NCBI GenBank assembly: GCA_031263335.1
Contig: JAISGB010000026.1
Span: forward strand, 1-18,576
Source: Eubacteriales Family XIII. Incertae Sedis bacterium
GTDB taxonomy: Bacteria > Bacillota > Clostridia > Peptostreptococcales > Anaerovoracaceae
Direction of reading: 5' to 3'
DNA: 18,576 bases
Below, in pieces: positions 15,357-18,576 of the stretch (the first letter of the stretch is position 1; each line of letters begins with the position of its first letter). The notes beneath the pieces were generated by a model, which was given only the letters and a program-made list of their open reading frames with translations, searched no databases and was not told where the DNA came from. Made by a program: the position numbers and the translations under genes.

Positions 15357-16292
15357 TTATTCCTCCTGCGGCGTTATGCTGTATATCATCTCCATCATCG
15401 CGGCTGTCCGTTCCGCGTCGACCAAATAGTAGGAAGCATCGTTGAATGTGGAACTCTCGCCGGGCGTCATGTGGGTTTCGATGTTTTCCGCCGTCATCCC
15501 CACCGCGTTGCTCGCGATCCGCACAGCCATTTTCAGCTTCATATTGGTCTCGACTTCCTCCATGGCGGTTTGGGCCACCTTTGGGAAACCAAAGCCGATG
15601 CTCTGTTTGAAGGCTTCTTTGATGAAACGCTGTTGCGCCTCCACCCGGCCGATGTCCCCCGTGGGATAATCCTTTCTGAAGCGCAGGAACTGAACCGCTT
15701 GATCGCCGTTCAGGGTCTGCACGCCCTGTTTTAAGTCAATGTATAAATTCTGCCCTTCGTCCGTATACTGCATGTCCATGGGAACGTCGATCTCCACCCC
15801 GCCCATGGCGTCCACAATATGCGCGACCCCCTCATCGCCGATGATGTCGTAGAAGTGGATGGGAACCCCGTTCAGCACGTTGCTCACCGCCGTCGCCATC
15901 GCCTCGACCCCTTCCGTCTTATAGATGGAATTGATCTTTTGGTACGCGGCTCCGGAATAATCGGATCGCTCATAGTACGTGTCGCGCGGCACCGATATCA
16001 CATCCACCCGTTTCAACTCCGTGTCGAAGCTCCCGAGCATGATCGTGTCGGTGAGTTCTTGGTTATGGCCGAGAAGCAGGACATTCACCCGTTTTGAATC
16101 CTTGTACTTTTTGGCGAAATCGCTGTCTCCCCCCGCGATCGGGGAGATGTCCTCCATCAAATCCCCGCCGAACAGTCCGAAAATCCCGTACTTATCGACG
16201 ACAAACATACCGATCGTGAATACGATCAGCAGGATCAGGAAAACGGGCAGAAAAACCTTCCCGAAGGACTTTTTCTTCTTTCTTTTCGCCAT
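15357..16292 (-). CDS. LCP family protein (LytR-CpsA-Psr), first of a tandem pair
   Basis: A 311-residue protein with a basic N-terminus (MAKRKKKK), one transmembrane helix (about 12-32) and an extracellular LCP domain (about 68-230). Motifs: RVNVLLLGHNQ, TDTIMLGSFD (Asp82), SVPRDTYYERS (Arg103, Asp104) and RFRKDYPTGDIGRVEAQQ (204-221). These are the residues by which the family binds the polyprenyl pyrophosphate and magnesium. The domain ends soon after residue 300 without the tail seen in its neighbour. The ATG at 16292 has no ideal SD: AGGGGA lies about 14 nt upstream, and GACGG is nearer. The hbd gene lies 29 nt upstream on the same strand, so the three may share a transcript. Its partner LCP gene follows after 3 nt. 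Confidence 0.93.
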   Translation of the reverse strand: MAKRKKKKSFGKVFLPVFLILLIVFTIGMFVVDKYGIFGLFGGDLMEDISPIAGGDSDFAKKYKDSKRVNVLLLGHNQELTDTIMLGSFDTELKRVDVISVPRDTYYERSDYSGAAYQKINSIYKTEGVEAMATAVSNVLNGVPIHFYDIIGDEGVAHIVDAMGGVEIDVPMDMQYTDEGQNLYIDLKQGVQTLNGDQAVQFLRFRKDYPTGDIGRVEAQQRFIKEAFKQSIGFGFPKVAQTAMEEVETNMKLKMAVRIASNAVGMTAENIETHMTPGESSTFNDASYYLVDAERTAAMMEMIYSITPQEE

Positions 16293-16321
16293 AGTCCGTC
16301 AAAAATTCCCCTTGACCGTCT

Positions 16322-17173
16322 TTATCGATAGTCAAAGAAACCTTTCCCGCTCTTCCGTCCCAACTCGCCGCCGCGCACCTTTTTGCGCAGAAGCGGGTGC
16401 GGCCGGTACTTCGTGTCGCCGAATTCCTCGTAGAGCACCTCCATGATGGCGAGGCACACATCCAAACCGATCAGGTCGCCCAATGCCAACGGACCCATGG
16501 GGTGGTTGGCGCCGAGCTTCATCGCTTCGTCGATCTCCTCCGCCTTTGCGATGCCGTCCGCCAGAATGCCGACCGCCTCGTTGATCATGGGGACCAAGAT
16601 CCTGTTCACCACGAAGCCGGGCGCTTCTTCCACCTCGACGGGCGTCTTGCCCAATATCTTCGTGAGTTCGACGATGGTGGACTTCGTCTCGTCCGACGTG
16701 GCCAAACCCTTGATGATCTCCACGAGCTTCATCAACGGTACGGGATTGAAGAAATGCATACCGATGATCTTGTCGGGCCGTTTGGTCGCGGAGGCGATCT
16801 CCGTGATGGAGAGGGAGGAGGTGTTCGTGGCGATGATGGTGTTCGCCTTGCACAGCCCGTCCAATTCCGCGAACAGCGCCTTCTTGGATTCCATGTCCTC
16901 GGTGGCCGCCTCGATGATCAGATCCGCGTCGGCCACGATGGAAATATCCGTAGAACCCTTGATCCTGCCGAGTATTTCATCCTTGTCCGCGGCGGAGATC
17001 TTTTCCTTTGCCACCAATCTTTCCAAATTTTTTGTGACTGTGGCGATTCCCTTTTCGACGGAAGATTCCCTTCTTGCCCTAAGAACCACTTCAAAGCCGT
17101 TTTGCGCCAGCGTCTGGATGATGCCCGCGCCCATCGTCCCCGTACCGAGGACGCCGATCTTCTTCATATTCAT
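16322..17173 (-). CDS. hbd: 3-hydroxybutyryl-CoA dehydrogenase
   Basis: A 283-residue cytoplasmic enzyme of fatty-acid/butyrate metabolism that interconverts acetoacetyl-CoA and 3-hydroxybutyryl-CoA. The N-terminal Rossmann fold has GTGTMG (10-15). Family catalytic positions are Ser119 (NTSSLS), His140 (GMHFFNPVP) and Asn190 ([10 protein letters not shown]), followed by the C-terminal domain [16 protein letters not shown] and the end [10 protein letters not shown]. At the end of the second strand the sequence is VVLRARRES, where NAD-dependent relatives have an acidic residue (VVLRD), so NADP(H) use is likely. ATG 17173 follows AAAGGAG by 6-7 nt. No thiolase, crotonase, acyl-CoA dehydrogenase or etf gene is beside it, unlike the common butyrate cluster; it instead precedes two LCP genes. 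Confidence 0.94.
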   Translation of the reverse strand: MNMKKIGVLGTGTMGAGIIQTLAQNGFEVVLRARRESSVEKGIATVTKNLERLVAKEKISAADKDEILGRIKGSTDISIVADADLIIEAATEDMESKKALFAELDGLCKANTIIATNTSSLSITEIASATKRPDKIIGMHFFNPVPLMKLVEIIKGLATSDETKSTIVELTKILGKTPVEVEEAPGFVVNRILVPMINEAVGILADGIAKAEEIDEAMKLGANHPMGPLALGDLIGLDVCLAIMEVLYEEFGDTKYRPHPLLRKKVRGGELGRKSGKGFFDYR

Positions 17174-17223
17174 GGTTGTCTCCTTTCCTTTCAGTCAATG
17201 GTTACCTCTCTGTTTTCGTATGT

Positions 17224-17463
17224 AACTACACAACGGTCACGCTATTAGTTGCGAGCATAGCGAGTCACATCCTATGCGTTGCGTATTCCGGAACCCAATA
17301 CCGATTTTGTCTTCCGGCTGCGAGCAACGCGAGTCTCATCCTATGCGCACGTACGTCTGTGTACGTTCCGGGGAGCCAACACTTGGGATGTGACTCGCTT
17401 TGCTCGCGGTTCTCGGCCTTGGAACCCGGACTCCATCAAAACTATCGCGACCGTTGCGTAGTT
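17224..17463. repeat. Repeat-rich palindromic element, ~240 bp, non-coding
   Basis: The ends, 17224-17244 and 17443-17463, are inverted repeats (18 of 21 bases match). Inside, a 28-bp unit beginning GCGAGCATAGCGAGTCACAT (17251-17278) recurs directly at 17320-17347 (25 of 28 match). Its first 22 bases recur inverted at 17386-17407 (21 of 22 match). A further perfect 6-bp hairpin, ACGTAC/GTACGT, sits at 17349-17354 and 17361-17366. No transposase is present and no reading frame has codon use or an SD suggesting a gene. A MITE-like or other dispersed element is the best guess; a structured RNA is possible. It fills most of the 443-bp gap 17174-17616. Confidence 0.55.
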
Positions 17464-17571
17464 TTGATTTAAGTTTTTTCCGTCTATAAACTCAACGCAA
17501 CGGAAAACGCGAAGCGCCGTATTCATTTTCTCCCAAAGCGAGGGCTTTTTCAAGTTAAATTTCTGTTTCAG

Positions 17572-17607
17572 GCCGAACGCGCAGATCGTCCGATCGTTTC
17601 GTTCGGC
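17572..17607 (-). terminator. Possible pgi terminator hairpin
   Basis: Arms GCCGAACG (17572-17579) and CGTTCGGC (17600-17607), 9 nt after the pgi stop, enclose a 20-nt loop with its own GATCG/CGATC dyad. On the minus strand only a loose A/T-rich stretch follows, not a proper T-run, so this is a weak call. Confidence 0.35.
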
Positions 17608-17616
17608 GCGAGATCG

Positions 17617-18576
17617 TCACTCGCCCTGTTGCAGGGCGCGCATCATCCCCTTCTTGTACGCTTCCACGCCGGGTTGGTTGAAGGGGTCCACGCCCATGAG
17701 CAGACCCGTCAGGGCGCAGGTCAGCTCGAAGAAATATACCGCCAGACCGAAGCAATACGGACTCGCGTCGGTCAACTCCGCCGTGATGATGGGGATGTCT
17801 ATGGATCGGTGCGCCTCGATCATGCCGGCCCGCACCGCCGCGTTGAGCGCCCCCATGCGCTTGCCCGCACAGATCCCGCCGTCCTCCCCGATGGTGATAT
17901 CTGCGGGCGGATTCGCGATATCGATGAGGGTCTCGCAGAAGATTTGGTTCCCCTCCTGAAAGAACTGTCCCAACGAGTGCAGGTCCCGGCTCAGGCCCAC
18001 GCCGACCGGCAACATGCCCTTTCCGTCCTTCCCCTCGCTCTCCCCGTAAAGTTGCAGGAGCCATGCGTTGAAGGAATCCATGAACGGCTCGAACGCGCCG
18101 ATGATCTCGACGGTCTTCCCCTCGTCCTGTAAACTGCGCCTGACACAGGCCAACCGCTTCGCCGCGTCCGTCAAGTCCCTGGAGGCCGCCGCCCGCGCGC
18201 CCGCGAGAACCCGGCCGATGTCCGCGCCGGCCACGGCCATGGGAAGCAGGCCGACCGGCGTCAGCACGGAATATCGGCCGCCCACATCCCCCGGGATGGC
18301 AAGGCCGGCGTAACCGTTCGCGCGCGTCTCCCGGCGAAGGGCGCCGTTTTCCGCGTCGGTGATGGTATAGATGCGCTTGTTTGCTTCTTCTTCCCCGTAT
18401 TTCTCTGCGAGCAGACGCTTCAGGGACAGGAAGGCGACGCTCGGTTCCACCGTGCCGCCCGATTTGCTGATGTTGCAGATGCAGATGTCCTCATCCCGAA
18501 TATCCTCGATCAGCCTCCTGTGGTATGTGCCGCTGAGATTGAAGCCCGCGAAAACGATGCGCGGCACGCCGTCCCT
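17617..18576 (-). CDS. pgi: Glucose-6-phosphate isomerase (5' end outside window)
   Basis: The glycolytic enzyme that interconverts glucose 6-phosphate and fructose 6-phosphate. The frame stays open to the right edge, so the GTG at 18567 is internal; about 320 C-terminal residues of a ~450-residue protein are seen. The sugar-phosphate-binding part has NISKSGGTVEP (SKSG at 18457-18468; the usual form is SKSGTTTEP, so the second Thr position is Gly). Further signatures are GDVGGRYSVLTPVGLLPMA, the QEGNQ stretch with the catalytic Glu, YCFGLAVYFFELTCALTGLLMGVDPFNQPGVEAYKKGM near the C-terminus (shown here only in part by its role: catalytic Lys codon at 17653-17655). The ending matches the Gram-positive Pgi type. 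It is separated from hbd by the repeat-rich gap, so it is probably its own transcript. Confidence 0.95.
   Translation of the reverse strand, partial: RDGVPRIVFAGFNLSGTYHRRLIEDIRDEDICICNISKSGGTVEPSVAFLSLKRLLAEKYGEEEANKRIYTITDAENGALRRETRANGYAGLAIPGDVGGRYSVLTPVGLLPMAVAGADIGRVLAGARAAASRDLTDAAKRLACVRRSLQDEGKTVEIIGAFEPFMDSFNAWLLQLYGESEGKDGKGMLPVGVGLSRDLHSLGQFFQEGNQIFCETLIDIANPPADITIGEDGGICAGKRMGALNAAVRAGMIEAHRSIDIPIITAELTDASPYCFGLAVYFFELTCALTGLLMGVDPFNQPGVEAYKKGMMRALQQGE

Noticed and set aside
17251..17407. CRISPR-like array
   Set aside because: Only three units, one of them inverted, with unequal spacing and no cas genes.
17279..17553. Small open frames in the pgi-hbd gap on both strands
   Set aside because: They cross the inverted repeats of the palindromic element, lack SD sites and have no recognisable domain.
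17521..17560. Possible plus-strand terminator AAAGC-GAGG-GCTTTTT
   Set aside because: The stem is only 5 bp and no plus-strand gene lies upstream to be terminated.

Overview
The window reads as about 18.6 kb of chromosome from an anaerobic, Gram-positive, fairly GC-rich Firmicute of the Clostridia type. This is an inference; there is no rRNA or other taxonomic marker. The clues are a MurE with the DNPR motif of the meso-diaminopimelate-adding enzyme, two LytR-CpsA-Psr (LCP) wall ligases, a TagO/WecA-type lipid-carrier transferase, strong Shine-Dalgarno (SD) sites with several GTG/TTG starts, and a clostridial-style 3-hydroxybutyryl-CoA dehydrogenase. Thirteen of the 14 main coding regions belong to known families and the other is recognisable by domain; most are housekeeping genes. 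I see no rRNA, tRNA, CRISPR array, transposase, phage or toxin-antitoxin gene.

Layout. (1) 1-2194, plus strand: the 3' part of murE, then a membrane protein with two Ig-like (BIG2) domains outside and a basic/acidic tail inside. (2) 2241-4394, minus: a soluble hybrid histidine kinase with PAS and two receiver domains. (3) 4395-4655: a divergent promoter region. (4) 4656-5072, plus: mscL, whose 3' end overlaps that of ligA (minus, 5050-7035). (5) 7036-7413: a divergent intergenic region with a promoter facing each way, a GC-rich dyad inside the ligA promoter, a 96-bp imperfect palindrome and a duplicated ribosome-binding site. (6) 7414-14154, plus: a tight six-gene run (AIR-synthase-like protein, truA, GGDEF/EAL protein, methionine-synthase-like protein, dCMP deaminase, TagO/WecA-like transferase) with overlaps or gaps of at most 10 nt. 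(7) A hairpin terminator, then, on the minus strand, two tandem LCP genes preceded by hbd (14277-17173). (8) 17174-17616: a non-coding region holding a ~240-bp repeat-rich palindromic element. (9) pgi, minus, running off the right edge.

Function. MurE, the TagO/WecA-like enzyme and the two LCP proteins fit envelope building: precursor synthesis, lipid-linked polymer initiation, and attachment of the polymer to peptidoglycan. MscL and the Ig-like protein are also envelope proteins. The hybrid kinase and the GGDEF/EAL protein are signalling proteins with no visible partner. truA, ligA, the deaminase, hbd and pgi are core metabolism or information genes.

I did not find a convincing new multi-gene system. 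The observations most worth following are: the methionine-synthase-like gene, which keeps a complete homocysteine-methyltransferase domain but has a degraded, truncated folate domain and no B12 domain; two unrelated palindromic non-coding elements; the duplicated ribosome-binding site with a 22-codon leader ORF; and sequence hints that the Hbd prefers NADP(H).
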